A model generated the notes under the pieces. That model was not told where the DNA came from, made no database searches, and worked only from the letters and a program-made list of their open reading frames with translations. A DNA stretch of 64,000 nt from Ostreibacterium oceani. GTDB lineage: Bacteria > Pseudomonadota > Gammaproteobacteria > Cardiobacteriales > Ostreibacteriaceae. This document shows positions 26,915 to 35,817 of this stretch, piece by piece. Position 1 is the stretch's first letter; every line of letters begins with the position of its first letter. The stretch lies in NCBI RefSeq assembly GCF_009362845.1, contig NZ_WHNW01000004.1, positions 25,113-89,112 on the forward strand, written 5' to 3'. The position numbers and the translations under genes are program-made.

Positions 26915-27018
26915 AACCCATTATAAGTGAGTTTGGATGATGGTTTTTTTGGAAAAATAGCTTTTTTCGACTAAAAACGATGGTTTTTTAGTGGAAAACG
27001 GCGTGTTTTATCTGTGTG
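26915..27018 (-). promoter_or_regulatory. Upstream module B, shared with the 7.3-kb region
   Basis: The counterpart of 7264-7366. On the minus strand TATAAT (26921-26926 as ATTATA on plus) lies about 37 bp before the doeC start, with the conserved blocks (GGTTTTTTAGTGG and GTTTTATCTG on plus) 55-95 bp further upstream. The spacing relative to the downstream gene is alike in both copies, which favours a promoter with an activator site. Confidence 0.6.
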
Positions 27019-27087
27019 TGGTGAAATGGATTGAACCGTCTTGCATTTTTAGTGCCACCGGGGAGCGCAGCGTGTGTCTTGCGATAA

Positions 27088-27423
27088 CTAACGACACCAC
27101 TTTGAATAACTGTCACGCTCAATGTCGACTACTTCGACAGTTAAAGAACAAGTTTGGATATCAAGTGTTTTAAGTGCTGATAACACACAAAGAGAAAGCA
27201 TTTTCTTTTGTTCAGGGGTTCTGCCAGATAATATTTTTAAAGCCACATGAATAAAATCAGAATGCTTAGCCCCAGTTAAATAGTGGTGATAAATCATTGT
27301 CCTTATTTTGATATCGCTGCCGTCAGGCTCAAATAGCCCAGATTCCATGGCGCCTGAAAATACCAGCGGCAGTATCCGCTCAGCATCTAATGCTGCCGAA
27401 TGCTCGATTATACAATGGGGCAT
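27088..27423 (-). CDS. 5-carboxymethyl-2-hydroxymuconate isomerase family protein
   Basis: A 111-residue tautomerase-superfamily protein. The start MPHCIIEHS gives the N-terminal Pro that acts as catalytic base once Met is removed, and the length and MLSLCVLSAL helix match the CHMI (HpaF/HpcD) family. Known members isomerise CHM in homoprotocatechuate degradation, but no other gene of that pathway is nearby, so it may act on another unsaturated oxoacid. It lies in the insert between the two halves of the ectoine locus. Confidence 0.8.
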   Translation of the reverse strand: MPHCIIEHSAALDAERILPLVFSGAMESGLFEPDGSDIKIRTMIYHHYLTGAKHSDFIHVALKILSGRTPEQKKMLSLCVLSALKTLDIQTCSLTVEVVDIERDSYSKWCR

Positions 27424-27487
27424 GAGCTATATCCAAAAAACAGAATGCGAATGGTATACATAAAATTAAAGGAACTGTGTTGGCATG

Positions 27488-27515
27488 AAAAAGCCAAGTC
27501 CATCAATGGCTTTTT
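27488..27515. terminator. Rho-independent terminator
   Basis: Arms AAAAAGCCA (27488-27496) and TGGCTTTTT (27507-27515) with a 10-nt loop. It overlaps the stop codon of the gene ending at 27514 and has T runs in both directions. Confidence 0.8.
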
Positions 27516-27894
27516 ATGTTTTTTTGCTATATTCACCAATGACCTCTATTTTGCCAACAATATTACGGTTTAAGTCATCTAGATCTTCAGCAGGTATCCA
27601 CCATTCCGTGTGTCCAATTGCGCCTACTTTTTTAACGGGATAATTATCCATAAACGCTTTTTTTACTTCGAACTTTGTTACATAACCTTTGCCGAAATCA
27701 GTAATATTCCACTGAGTGAGCTCAATGGCATATTTTTCATTAGTGACGGGGTAAAAAATTGGTTGCTCGGGTAGCCTAGGTGGCCATTTCAAATAGTTAG
27801 ATTCAATCACTAAATCTAGTTCTTTCTGCCCTGTAGGGCGATAGCAAGTGATAGTCTCTATGTTTCTTAATTTAGTCATAGCCTCGTTTATCAT
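27514..27894 (-). CDS. Conserved hypothetical protein (small 'ADP-ribosylation/crystallin J1' type)
   Basis: A 126-residue soluble protein. Its stretches YRPTGQKELDLV, WPPRLPEQPIFYPV, GYVTKFEV and WWIPAEDLDDLNRNIVG match small bacterial proteins that databases commonly label ADP-ribosylation/crystallin J1; I recall this label but know no tested function. Starts at 27894 or at the ATG at 27879 are both possible. It lies 15 bp downstream of the galactosyltransferase-like gene and ends in a terminator, so these two may be one transcript. AT-rich. Confidence 0.65.
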   Translation of the reverse strand: MINEAMTKLRNIETITCYRPTGQKELDLVIESNYLKWPPRLPEQPIFYPVTNEKYAIELTQWNITDFGKGYVTKFEVKKAFMDNYPVKKVGAIGHTEWWIPAEDLDDLNRNIVGKIEVIGEYSKKT

Positions 27895-27909
27895 ATGTTC
27901 AATGCTATC

Positions 27910-28812
27910 TTATGCTCCACTAAAATCAACTAGTATGGTTTTAACATCGTTATTGATAGTTATGTTCTCTATTTTATAATCAGTTAAAGTTGAGACGCCA
28001 TCATTATCTTGTGCATAGAATTCTGTTTTTATTCTTGTGTATCTTTTTTTATTGTTTTTTAAAAGTCTTTTATTCTCTTTTAGGGTTTTGGGGTCATTTG
28101 ATACCTTGCCATCATTGTTTTTTAAAATTGATGGGTTGTGCTCTAACGCTTTAAATTTGCCGTTGTTATCGCACAGTGCAATATGGCCTTTAAAAAGATG
28201 ACGTATAAAAAAATCATCATCTTCTCGTCCCCATTGCCAATAATTATTTGAGTACCCGTTGATATCGAAAAAGATATCTTTTGGCACTAAGACAGCACCC
28301 CCTAGTACCGTTTGCTTATATTCCTTGTAATTACTGTCTTTTTCATGTTTTATTTCAAAGAAAAGCTTTAATGTATGGCTGCAGTATCTATAGTCAATAT
28401 TTTCAGGTAATAAGTCTACATCATGAAATACAAAGTATTCACTGTCCTTTCGGGCATTTTTTGCGCCAATATTCATAAGTTTTGCTTTGTTAAAAGGTTT
28501 TGAGTTTGTTTGTTCGACAATAATTATTTCGTAATCTATTTTTTGCTTATCAAGATAATTTTTTATATATGGTAAAAATAGTTTTAAGTGTTCCCGTCTG
28601 TGCCTATATGGAACAATTAACGTCATTTTCCTATGGTATTTTTTTATTTCAAAAGTTGTGTTTTTTTTCCTTAGCTCCATAAGCGTTCTTTTTATTGGGG
28701 ATGTTAATGAAATTCCTATAATCTCAATGGGTTTTATTGAGCCAGCTTGATTGTATTCAAATGTTACATCTTTCGTTATTTTATGCTGTGGCAAGAATTT
28801 ATTTATTGTCAT
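27910..28812 (-). CDS. Beta-1,4-galactosyltransferase-like glycosyltransferase (GT7)
   Basis: A 300-residue GT-A enzyme without signal peptide or membrane anchor. From about residue 64 it follows the animal beta-4-galactosyltransferase catalytic domain motif by motif: LIVPYRHRREHLKLFLPYI, FNKAKLMNIG, the metal site FHDVDLLPEN (Asp131/Asp133), GGAVLVPKDIF, INGYSNNYWQWGREDDDFF and a His225 (ALEHNPS) at the third metal-ligand position; even the C-terminal DGVSTLTDYK resembles the DGLNSL region. It would transfer Gal or a related sugar from a UDP-sugar to GlcNAc/Glc-type acceptors, perhaps on surface glycans. Base composition is far more AT-rich than its neighbours, suggesting transfer. No other glycan genes adjoin it. 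Confidence 0.85.
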   Translation of the reverse strand: MTINKFLPQHKITKDVTFEYNQAGSIKPIEIIGISLTSPIKRTLMELRKKNTTFEIKKYHRKMTLIVPYRHRREHLKLFLPYIKNYLDKQKIDYEIIIVEQTNSKPFNKAKLMNIGAKNARKDSEYFVFHDVDLLPENIDYRYCSHTLKLFFEIKHEKDSNYKEYKQTVLGGAVLVPKDIFFDINGYSNNYWQWGREDDDFFIRHLFKGHIALCDNNGKFKALEHNPSILKNNDGKVSNDPKTLKENKRLLKNNKKRYTRIKTEFYAQDNDGVSTLTDYKIENITINNDVKTILVDFSGA

Positions 28813-29074
28813 TATCTGTTTATGTTATTGTTATTTTGATGTAATTGAACTGGCTTTTAGCTCCATTTTGACGTGTAAAAGTAGGAGCTTGATATTGAGG
28901 TTGGCTTTTTATAGACGAACCCATTTTGCTGTTAATAGCAATTGTATCTATATCTAGGCTAAAATCAATCACAAAAGTAAGAATAAAATCACAGCAAATG
29001 TAATCGTTTTATTAGGTTTGCTGCATGGTGTGTTTTGGTTGGGTGGGCTTGCCAAGCAGAAAACAGTTAGCGGG

Positions 29075-29560
29075 CTATTCATCAGGTACGGGTAAAAAAT
29101 CAAGTGGTAAGGCTGTTTTGGATTTGATTCGTTTGGTCACAATGTAGGTGTAGTAACGTTTTAACCCAATATTAGCGTTTAGCATGGTGTCAACCAGTTG
29201 CTGGTAGCTATCAATGGTCGGGACATCGATTTTTAGTAAATAATCAAACCCACCACCAATCGCCCAACATTCGCTTATTGCTTGGTGTTGGGCGATGTAG
29301 TCTTCGAAACGACTAAAATCTTGGGATTGATGGCTGCTAATTTCGGCTTGCAAAAAAACCGTGGTGTGAACACCCAATTTGTCTAAGCAAATCTTGGCGC
29401 CATAACCCGTGATGATGCCTGCATTTTCTAGGCGCTTGAGACGATCCCAGCAAGGTGCGGGTGACAGGTGAATGCGCTCTGCCAGTGCGGTCTTGGTAAT
29501 GCGTCCTTCGTCTTGCAAAATGCGTAAAATGGCGAGGTCACGTTGGTCGAGTTTTATCAT
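29075..29560 (-). CDS. Lrp/AsnC-family regulator of the ectoine cluster (DoeX-like)
   Basis: A 161-residue Lrp/AsnC protein: N-terminal helix-turn-helix (DLAILRILQDEGRITKTALAERIHLSPAPCWDRL) and a C-terminal ligand-sensing domain. It is the last gene of the uehABC-usp-eut operon. The same position is held by asnC in the Ruegeria ectoine cluster and by doeX in Halomonas, where the product senses pathway intermediates. A local regulator of the degradation genes is therefore likely. Confidence 0.85.
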   Translation of the reverse strand: MIKLDQRDLAILRILQDEGRITKTALAERIHLSPAPCWDRLKRLENAGIITGYGAKICLDKLGVHTTVFLQAEISSHQSQDFSRFEDYIAQHQAISECWAIGGGFDYLLKIDVPTIDSYQQLVDTMLNANIGLKRYYTYIVTKRIKSKTALPLDFLPVPDE

Positions 29561-29633
29561 GTGTTTTTATTTGAATCAGTTACAATGGCGCAATTACAAT
29601 GGCGCGGTTACAATAGCGGCCTAATTAATGGCG

Positions 29634-30629
29634 TTAATTGGCTGGCATTTCTGTGCCTAGCCCTTGGCGTTGCATTTGCGTCCAGACCGCATTGGCAATC
29701 GCTGTGTCTTGAATCCCTGTGCCAGTTAAGTCACACAAGGTGATTTGCTCATCATGTTGTCTGCCGATTTGTTGGCCCGCACAAACGTCACCTAATGTGA
29801 TGAGCGGTGATGTTTGAGCTAAAAGCCCTTGTGACTGAACGCGACGCATTTCTCCACGTTCAATGGATTGGGCGATACTGTCAACAATAATGTTGTCTAG
29901 CGTTAGTATCGCCTGCGGATCGATTTCGTTTTTTACGGGTGAGTCTGCGCCCATGGCGGTAATGTGTAGGCCTGAGTGTAGCCAGCTGGCATCGATTAAC
30001 GGCGTCTGAGACGGCGTTGTTGTCACTACGGCTTGGGATTTTTCTACCAATGCCTGACGGCTGGTCTCAACGTGCACGGGTTTTTGCAGTAATTCGCTTA
30101 GCTCGTGGGCTAATTGGTTGGCTTTGTCTGTGTTTCGCCCCCAAATGAGTATGCGCTCGACGTTGCGTTCTTGGGTAAAAGCCAACGTTTGTAGTTTGGC
30201 TTGCATGCCCGTGCCAATAATACCTAGCGTTGGGCAGTGTTTGGGGGCAAGGTGTCGTGCCGCAACGCCGCCAGCGGCTGCTGTGCGTAAATCCGTCAAG
30301 TAACCGTTATCAAGTAAAACGGCTTTGGTTAGCCCAGTTTGTGCACAAAAAACAATCATTAAACCGCTTAGGCTTGGTAAGCCTTTGCTTGGGTTGTCAA
30401 AAAAGCCTGGGCTCGCCTTAATGGTAAATGTCGGTAGGCTGGGCACATAGGCTGTTTTGACATCGACCTCGCCGTTGACCATGGGTAGCTCCATACTGAG
30501 CACAGGTGGCATAATGACCTCTGTGGTTGCAAGCAGGGTAAATGCGTGCTCGATAGTGTCAGTGATAGATTGACTGAGCGGGAAGTGCGCTCTCAGAGTT
30601 TGTTCGTTAATCAGTTGAATGTTGGTCAT
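29634..30629 (-). CDS. eutC: Ornithine cyclodeaminase-family protein EutC
   Basis: A 331-residue member of the ornithine cyclodeaminase/mu-crystallin family. NAD-binding motif LGIIGTGMQAKLQTLA, family signature LTDLRTAAAGGVAARHLAP and VTTTPSQTPLI are visible. In ectoine users EutABC are proposed to convert 5-hydroxyectoine into ectoine; EutC may reduce the intermediate. It lies 15 bp after eutB. Three 14-bp repeat units (29581-29622) separate it from the asnC gene. Confidence 0.85.
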   Translation of the reverse strand: MTNIQLINEQTLRAHFPLSQSITDTIEHAFTLLATTEVIMPPVLSMELPMVNGEVDVKTAYVPSLPTFTIKASPGFFDNPSKGLPSLSGLMIVFCAQTGLTKAVLLDNGYLTDLRTAAAGGVAARHLAPKHCPTLGIIGTGMQAKLQTLAFTQERNVERILIWGRNTDKANQLAHELSELLQKPVHVETSRQALVEKSQAVVTTTPSQTPLIDASWLHSGLHITAMGADSPVKNEIDPQAILTLDNIIVDSIAQSIERGEMRRVQSQGLLAQTSPLITLGDVCAGQQIGRQHDEQITLCDLTGTGIQDTAIANAVWTQMQRQGLGTEMPAN

Positions 30630-30644
30630 ATTTACACGATATAG

Positions 30645-31673
30645 TTAGTCAGTTACTGGTGTTGCTGTTTTGGGGTTAACGATGTCATAAAACTGTGCCA
30701 TATCGATGTTTTTCCCAGAGATAATCAGGGCAATATGTTTGCCTAATAAAGGCGCTAGTCGCTGTTTTATGTCTTGGTCAATTAAGGCAGCAACACCCAC
30801 CGCACCACCGCCTTCGGCAACGATGCCTTCATGAAGGAATAGGTGTTGCATGCCGCGAGCAATTTGTGCTTCGGATAATAAAATTAAGTCATCAAGATAT
30901 TGTTTAGTCAGGTCAAACGTGTATTGATTGTTAAGGCCAATGCCACCGCCTAATGAGTCTGCTAAGGTGGGCTCTTCGGTAATTTCTACGGGGCGGTTTG
31001 CTGCTAAACAGGCGGCCATGCAAGCGCCGCGCTTGGGGCTAACGCCAATGACGCGAATGTTGGGGTTAATGGTTTTAAGCACCATTGCAATGCCACCGAG
31101 CAATCCACCGCCAGAAAGCCCAACAATGACGCTATCAATTTGAGCGAAATCAGCCAGTAATTCTAGCCCAATAGTGCCTTGTCCTGCAATAATATCAGCG
31201 TGATCAAACGGTGGGATTTCAATCAGGCCTTTTTCTGCGACGAGCTGGTCAACGACGGTTTGTGCATCGTCTTGGCTGTTGCCAAATATTTCAACTTGCG
31301 CGCCTAGCGCGCGAATCGCCTCGACTTTGTTGCGAGGGACTAAGGTTGACATGCAAATAGTCGCTTGGGAACCCATTTTTTTGGCGGCGTAGGTGAGGGC
31401 GCGCCCGTGGTTCCCCGTTGAGGCGCAAACCACGCCGCGGGCGAGTTCCGCTGGGCTTAATTGTGCAATAGCGTTAGCCGCGCCGCGTAATTTGAATGCA
31501 CCGATAGGCTGTAAGGTCTCTAGTTTGAGTTGGACATCGTATCCGTTTGTCGATAAGCTCTCTGCACGAATTAGCGGTGTTTTTAGTGCCGTGTCACGGA
31601 TGGCGTGCTGTGCTTGGTAAACGGATTGCAGGTTAAGGGGTTTGGCGCTTTTCATGGGGTGTCGATGATTCAT
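30645..31673 (-). CDS. eutB: Threonine dehydratase-like protein EutB
   Basis: A 342-residue fold-II PLP enzyme. The PLP Lys is in IGAFKLRGAANA, the phosphate-binding loop in STGNHGRALTYAA and the glycine-rich loop in GLSGGGLLGG. Family members dehydrate threonine/serine; here the locus points to dehydration of 5-hydroxyectoine in the EutABC route. The start codon overlaps the upstream gntR stop by ATGA, showing translational coupling. Confidence 0.88.
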   Translation of the reverse strand: MNHRHPMKSAKPLNLQSVYQAQHAIRDTALKTPLIRAESLSTNGYDVQLKLETLQPIGAFKLRGAANAIAQLSPAELARGVVCASTGNHGRALTYAAKKMGSQATICMSTLVPRNKVEAIRALGAQVEIFGNSQDDAQTVVDQLVAEKGLIEIPPFDHADIIAGQGTIGLELLADFAQIDSVIVGLSGGGLLGGIAMVLKTINPNIRVIGVSPKRGACMAACLAANRPVEITEEPTLADSLGGGIGLNNQYTFDLTKQYLDDLILLSEAQIARGMQHLFLHEGIVAEGGGAVGVAALIDQDIKQRLAPLLGKHIALIISGKNIDMAQFYDIVNPKTATPVTD

Positions 31674-32458
31674 TGTTTGATGGCTGTTTTTGGGGCTGAT
31701 GCTTTTGTTTTTGTCGTTGTTTTCACGGTTGCTGCCGTAGCAGTTGCAGCCTTAGCAGTTGCTGCGGTGGATGGGTTTTGCGCCAAGCAATACTGTTGCA
31801 ATCGGTACAGGGCGCATTCGATGTGAAAGCGTAAGATGGTGGCGATACTGTTGTGGTGACCTGCCTGCAATACACGCGTTAAATCCGTAATTTCTTCGCT
31901 GAGAATATCGGTTTCTTTTTTTAGTAATCGATTGTCTTTGAGCAAAAAAGGCCACATTCTAGCGGATTTGTAGAATAATAAAGACAGCATTTCACAGAGG
32001 GCGCGGCTATCAATGGCCTGTAGCGTGATTTCAAATAACTCTAGGTTGATTTCGGCAAATGCATGTTGCGGCGATTGATTTTGGTTGATTTGCTGGCTTT
32101 TAATGAGTAATTGTTGCATCTGCTGCAAAACCGAGTCGGGCATCGGAGATTTTAATTTTTGTGGAATGAGCATGACCAGCTCCATACGCATGGCATAGAT
32201 ATCGCATAGGTAGTCTAATTCAACGGTGGAGACATAATTGCCCGCGCCGTGGCGAATTTCAACCATGCCTTCGTTTTCAAGCGTGGTTAGTACGCGGCGA
32301 ATAGGCGTGCGGCTGATGTTAAACTCTTCTGCCAGTGCGTGTTCTGATAGGCGCTTTCCAGGCTCGTACTCGAGTAAGCAAATCCGTTTTCTGAGTGTGC
32401 TATACACTTCATAAAACCGCTGTTGCGCGTCGTTACGTGATTCGTGTAAATTAAACAT
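31670..32458 (-). CDS. GntR-family transcription regulator, FCD type, with Ala/Thr-rich tail
   Basis: A regulator with an N-terminal winged helix (RLSEHALAEEFNISRTPIRRVLTTLENEGMVEI) and an alpha-helical FCD sensor domain. I prefer the ATG at 32458, overlapping the eutA stop by 8 bp, over a TTG 11 codons upstream. The last 30 residues are a repetitive Ala/Thr/Lys tail (AATATAATVKTTTKTK) unusual for the family. Known ectoine clusters use EnuR, a MocR-type GntR protein with an aminotransferase domain; this one lacks that domain and sits inside the operon. It probably controls the locus through GTATAC sites near 37.0 kb. Confidence 0.85.
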   Translation of the reverse strand: MFNLHESRNDAQQRFYEVYSTLRKRICLLEYEPGKRLSEHALAEEFNISRTPIRRVLTTLENEGMVEIRHGAGNYVSTVELDYLCDIYAMRMELVMLIPQKLKSPMPDSVLQQMQQLLIKSQQINQNQSPQHAFAEINLELFEITLQAIDSRALCEMLSLLFYKSARMWPFLLKDNRLLKKETDILSEEITDLTRVLQAGHHNSIATILRFHIECALYRLQQYCLAQNPSTAATAKAATATAATVKTTTKTKASAPKTAIKQ

Positions 32459-33188
32459 GGCGATGGGTTGCTTTGTTAAGTTGTTCGACAACCTGTGTAA
32501 ACGTGCATAGATTGCTACTAAAAATTGGTTTTTTTATGTGGTTTTGTAATGCATCAAGTGCGCCAACGACCTGCAATGCGGTGCAGGAAATAAAGAGCGC
32601 TTGCCCCGCTGTAGTCACTGCACCTTTAGCCGCTTGGACAATGCTAGCAGGCGATACACAGGCGATATCGCGATCATCGTCAATATCAAGATAAGTGAGC
32701 GAGGTAATGGTGAGTCCTTGTTGACTAAAATATTCGGCGAGTTGATAACTAACGGATTGGCTATATGGACAGAGCAAGTCAATGTGTGTATAACCAGCTG
32801 ATTGGATTGACTGTAACGATGCAGCGGCGGTTGTGATAATGGGTGTGTTGGGCAAGTCGATGGCTTGTTTAATGCGCGCCTCACCCAACAAAGCCGAGGC
32901 GGCAGTACAATTAAAAACCAGCGCATCCAGTGTTGTGTCTGGTAAGATTTGGGCGGCCGCACTAGGTAATTCAAATAGCATATCAGACAAACTTTTGCTG
33001 GTAATCGGATTTTGAAAATGTATACGATTGACAAAAACATCGAATTCGATTTGCCGCTTGTGACGCAGATAGTGAAAGTCGTGTTCGCAGGTTAAATCGG
33101 TGGACAAGACAATCATTCCGACTTTAGGCCGTGATTTGATGATAGGCTCGATGAGCGTATTGCTTCGCTGGGCTTCGGGTATGTGCAT
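32451..33188 (-). CDS. eutA: Asp/Glu racemase-superfamily protein EutA
   Basis: A 245-residue protein of the maleate isomerase/arylmalonate decarboxylase group. Both catalytic-type Cys are visible, in LVFNCTAASAL and FISCTALQVVGAL. EutA is the first of the EutABC proteins linked to 5-hydroxyectoine use. It overlaps the gntR gene by 8 bp and follows the usp gene by 38 bp, the order known from marine ectoine clusters (uehABC-usp-eutA). Confidence 0.85.
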   Translation of the reverse strand: MHIPEAQRSNTLIEPIIKSRPKVGMIVLSTDLTCEHDFHYLRHKRQIEFDVFVNRIHFQNPITSKSLSDMLFELPSAAAQILPDTTLDALVFNCTAASALLGEARIKQAIDLPNTPIITTAAASLQSIQSAGYTHIDLLCPYSQSVSYQLAEYFSQQGLTITSLTYLDIDDDRDIACVSPASIVQAAKGAVTTAGQALFISCTALQVVGALDALQNHIKKPIFSSNLCTFTQVVEQLNKATHRHV

Positions 33189-33226
33189 CGAGTTTTTTAT
33201 AATTAAGTTAAGTAGGTGGCAGCCAA

Positions 33227-33664
33227 TCAGATAACCAGAACAGGGATATTTGCCATGCTGGTGACCTTGTGCGAAACGCTGCCCAGCATAAACCCATCAC
33301 GATCGCCATGACCGCGGCTGCCGAGGACAATCAAATCAATTTGTCGTTCTTCAGCAAAGGCGATAATGGTGCGTGCAACAGGCCCAATTTTGATAAACCC
33401 CCTAACGTTGATTTCAGGATTTGCCGCTGTGACAGTCGATTTGGCTGATTTAACCAGCTGCTCGCTGTATGCTAAGACACTATCACCGACCGTCGAATTA
33501 TCATTAGGCATCATATGCATGGAGGCTTCTAGATTGCTCATGTGCTTTTGTACTAATAGAATATAAATATCAGCATGTAGTGATTGGTTAAGCTCAATCG
33601 CTTTTTCTAATGCGGCTTTGGCTGCGTCTGAGCCATCAATGGCGACAAGTATTTTTTTAAACAT
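33227..33664 (-). CDS. Universal stress protein of the ectoine TRAP transporter (TeaD-like)
   Basis: A 145-residue Usp domain protein with LVAIDGSDAAKAALEKA at the N terminus and the ATP signature GSRGHGDRDGFMLGSVSHKV. TeaD of Halomonas, encoded next to the ectoine TRAP genes, binds ATP and tunes transporter activity. Same position here (50 bp after the large TRAP subunit), so the same role is likely. Confidence 0.88.
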   Translation of the reverse strand: MFKKILVAIDGSDAAKAALEKAIELNQSLHADIYILLVQKHMSNLEASMHMMPNDNSTVGDSVLAYSEQLVKSAKSTVTAANPEINVRGFIKIGPVARTIIAFAEERQIDLIVLGSRGHGDRDGFMLGSVSHKVTSMANIPVLVI

Positions 33665-33713
33665 AGGTTTTTATCGTGGTGGTCTCGTGTTGATTTCGTG
33701 GGGCTCTATAAGG

Positions 33714-35000
33714 TCATTTATCAAAAGCAATATCACGCAAAAAGAGCGCAATTTGCGGAAAAATAATCAGCAGGGCAGACGTTGCCAGTAGAATGAATAT
33801 AAAGGGCGGTGTGCCTCTAATGACTTCGATATAAGGACGTTTAAAGACGGCAATGGCGGTAAATATATCACAACCAAATGGCGGTGTCGCTGAACCAATC
33901 GCAACCTGTAGCGTAATAATGACACCAACCAAAACAGGGTCTAAGCCAGCTGCGTTGACAACGGGGGCAAAAATGGGCACAAGAATCAAGATGACCACAA
34001 TCGGATCGACAAACATACAGCCGATAAAAAATGCGATGGATATAGTGACCAGAATGGCGATTGGCCCCATGTCTGCAATGCCGATGCCTGCCATAATGGC
34101 TTGTGGGATTTGTGCTAACGAAATGACATAGGAAAACGCCGCACCAGCACCGACCAGAATAAAGACAACTGCAGTGATTAACCCAGTAGATTGTGCTGTT
34201 TTGTAAATATCAGATAGCGATAGGGTTTTAAAAACAATGAATTCAAGAATAAAGGCATAAGCCACACAAATCGCGGCGGCTTCGGTGGGGCTAAAGATAC
34301 CAGTATAAATTCCGCCGACAATAATGACGGGGAAGCCCAGTGGCCATAGGGCTTGCTTGACGGCAATAAAACGCTCAGGCCAAGTCGCTTTTGGTTCGGT
34401 GGGGACTTTGTGGATATGCGCATAAATCACACTGTAAATGGCAAAAAAACAAAGAATTAGAATGCCTGGCCCAATCCCTGCGATAAAGAGCTCAGCGATG
34501 GAGGTTTTGGAGACAACGCCATAGATAATCATGCCGATACTTGGTGGGATTAAAAAGGCGATATCACTCGCATTGACAATGAGGGCGAGTACAAAAGAGT
34601 CTTTGTAGCCTGCTTTTAGCATGCGGGGACGCAGCGGTGTGCCTACGGCGACGACCGTGGCTTGTGTTGAGCCTGAGACAGCGCCAAACAGCGTACAGGC
34701 AGTGGCCGTACTAATCGCCAGCCCGCCTTTGACGTGACCGATGAATTTCATCACCATATCAATCAGTCGGTTAGCGGATTCGCCACGCGTCATAATATCG
34801 GCGGCCAAAATAAACATCGGCACAGCAATGAGAGAAGCAGGGCGAATGCCAGCCATCATCTGCTGTACCATAAAATCCATTTTACTGAATCCACTAAAAA
34901 TCTCATAGAATCCAATGGCCGCGCCCAAGAGCAGTGGTATCATCATCGGAAAGCCGAGGAGAAGTAAAATAATCATGGCAGCGAGCATTATCCAACCCAT
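33714..35000 (-). CDS. uehC: TRAP transporter large membrane subunit (ectoine, DctM family)
   Basis: A 428-residue integral membrane protein with about 12 helices (first MGWIMLAAMIILLLLGFPMM). FAIYSVIYAHIHK and GSATPPFGCDIFTA are DctM-like; the latter contains the conserved TPPxG segment. The true start is the ATG at 35000 behind AGGGAGA; an upstream TTG would overlap dctQ. It carries out sodium-driven transport of ectoines together with the small subunit and the binding protein. Gene symbol by synteny with the Ueh system; it could equally be named teaC. Confidence 0.88.
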   Translation of the reverse strand: MGWIMLAAMIILLLLGFPMMIPLLLGAAIGFYEIFSGFSKMDFMVQQMMAGIRPASLIAVPMFILAADIMTRGESANRLIDMVMKFIGHVKGGLAISTATACTLFGAVSGSTQATVVAVGTPLRPRMLKAGYKDSFVLALIVNASDIAFLIPPSIGMIIYGVVSKTSIAELFIAGIGPGILILCFFAIYSVIYAHIHKVPTEPKATWPERFIAVKQALWPLGFPVIIVGGIYTGIFSPTEAAAICVAYAFILEFIVFKTLSLSDIYKTAQSTGLITAVVFILVGAGAAFSYVISLAQIPQAIMAGIGIADMGPIAILVTISIAFFIGCMFVDPIVVILILVPIFAPVVNAAGLDPVLVGVIITLQVAIGSATPPFGCDIFTAIAVFKRPYIEVIRGTPPFIFILLATSALLIIFPQIALFLRDIAFDK

Positions 35001-35013
35001 TGGTTTTCTCCCT

Positions 35014-35586
35014 TTAAATTTCGATTTCAGATTCTTGGTAGCCGTCAACTACCTGTGTTGATAGGTAGATGTCGTCCGCCAAATAGTTTTTGATTGCCGT
35101 TAATAAATATTGCACCCCAGTCATAAAAAATCCAATGGGCACCCATACATAAATAAACCAAACAGGGATTTGTAGCGCAGGGAGTATTCGTCCTTTTTTC
35201 ATCATTCCTGCAATATAGCTAAATGCATAATAGCTGAGTGCGAGCATGCAAACAGCAGTCACCAGCGCGATGATAATCATCAATATTTTTCTGGGTTTGT
35301 GCCCCAACATGTCGAAAAAAGCGGTCATGCGGATATGTCTGCCATGTCTGGCAGCGTAGCTTAGCCCTGAGAAAGTAATAAAGATAATCAAAATTCGATT
35401 AAGTTCTTCGATAAAAAAGATTGATCCAAACGTCATGCGTCCGATGACATTGGCAATAGTGGCAATTGCCATAATCAATACGCCCGATGCTAGCATAAAC
35501 GATTCAATACGACTGACAAAGCGGTCTAGCGTGCCGAGTACGCCAGGTAATGATGATTGATGCGGGCTAGATTCAAGGTTTGACAT
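35014..35586 (-). CDS. uehB: TRAP transporter small membrane subunit (ectoine, DctQ family)
   Basis: A 190-residue membrane protein with four predicted helices (for example [18 protein letters not shown] and [15 protein letters not shown]) and the DctQ hallmark [28 protein letters not shown]. It links the large subunit to the binding protein. It is 13 bp before uehC and 231 bp after the binding-protein gene; that spacer has three 12-bp repeat units (35603-35638). Confidence 0.87.
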   Translation of the reverse strand: MSNLESSPHQSSLPGVLGTLDRFVSRIESFMLASGVLIMAIATIANVIGRMTFGSIFFIEELNRILIIFITFSGLSYAARHGRHIRMTAFFDMLGHKPRKILMIIIALVTAVCMLALSYYAFSYIAGMMKKGRILPALQIPVWFIYVWVPIGFFMTGVQYLLTAIKNYLADDIYLSTQVVDGYQESEIEI

Positions 35587-35602
35587 AGTGGTGTTTGGGG
35601 TG

Positions 35603-35638
35603 ATTTTGTCGTTAGTTTTGTCGTTAATTTTGTGGGCG
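35603..35638. repeat. 12-bp tandem repeat between TRAP genes, 3 units
   Basis: Units ATTTTGTCGTTA, GTTTTGTCGTTA and ATTTTGTGGGCG, just upstream of the dctQ-type gene start (minus strand). Confidence 0.75.
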
Positions 35639-35817
35639 GTTTTCTGGCAAGCGTTGTTTTCGTGTTATTTGTTATGACGCAATGATTGCGTAATGATTGA
35701 CTGAAACCCCTATCCGCAGTCAACGGATGCAACGCATAGATATAAATGAATATAGACGCTATTGCTAACCAGTTGACTGCTGATAATGTTGGGTTTAGTT
35801 AAGCTGACTTACTCGAC

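Noticed and set aside
26991-27173. Small plus-strand frame between doeC and the CHMI-like gene
   Set aside because: It overlaps the regulatory module and the antisense of the CHMI-like gene and shows no recognisable protein features.
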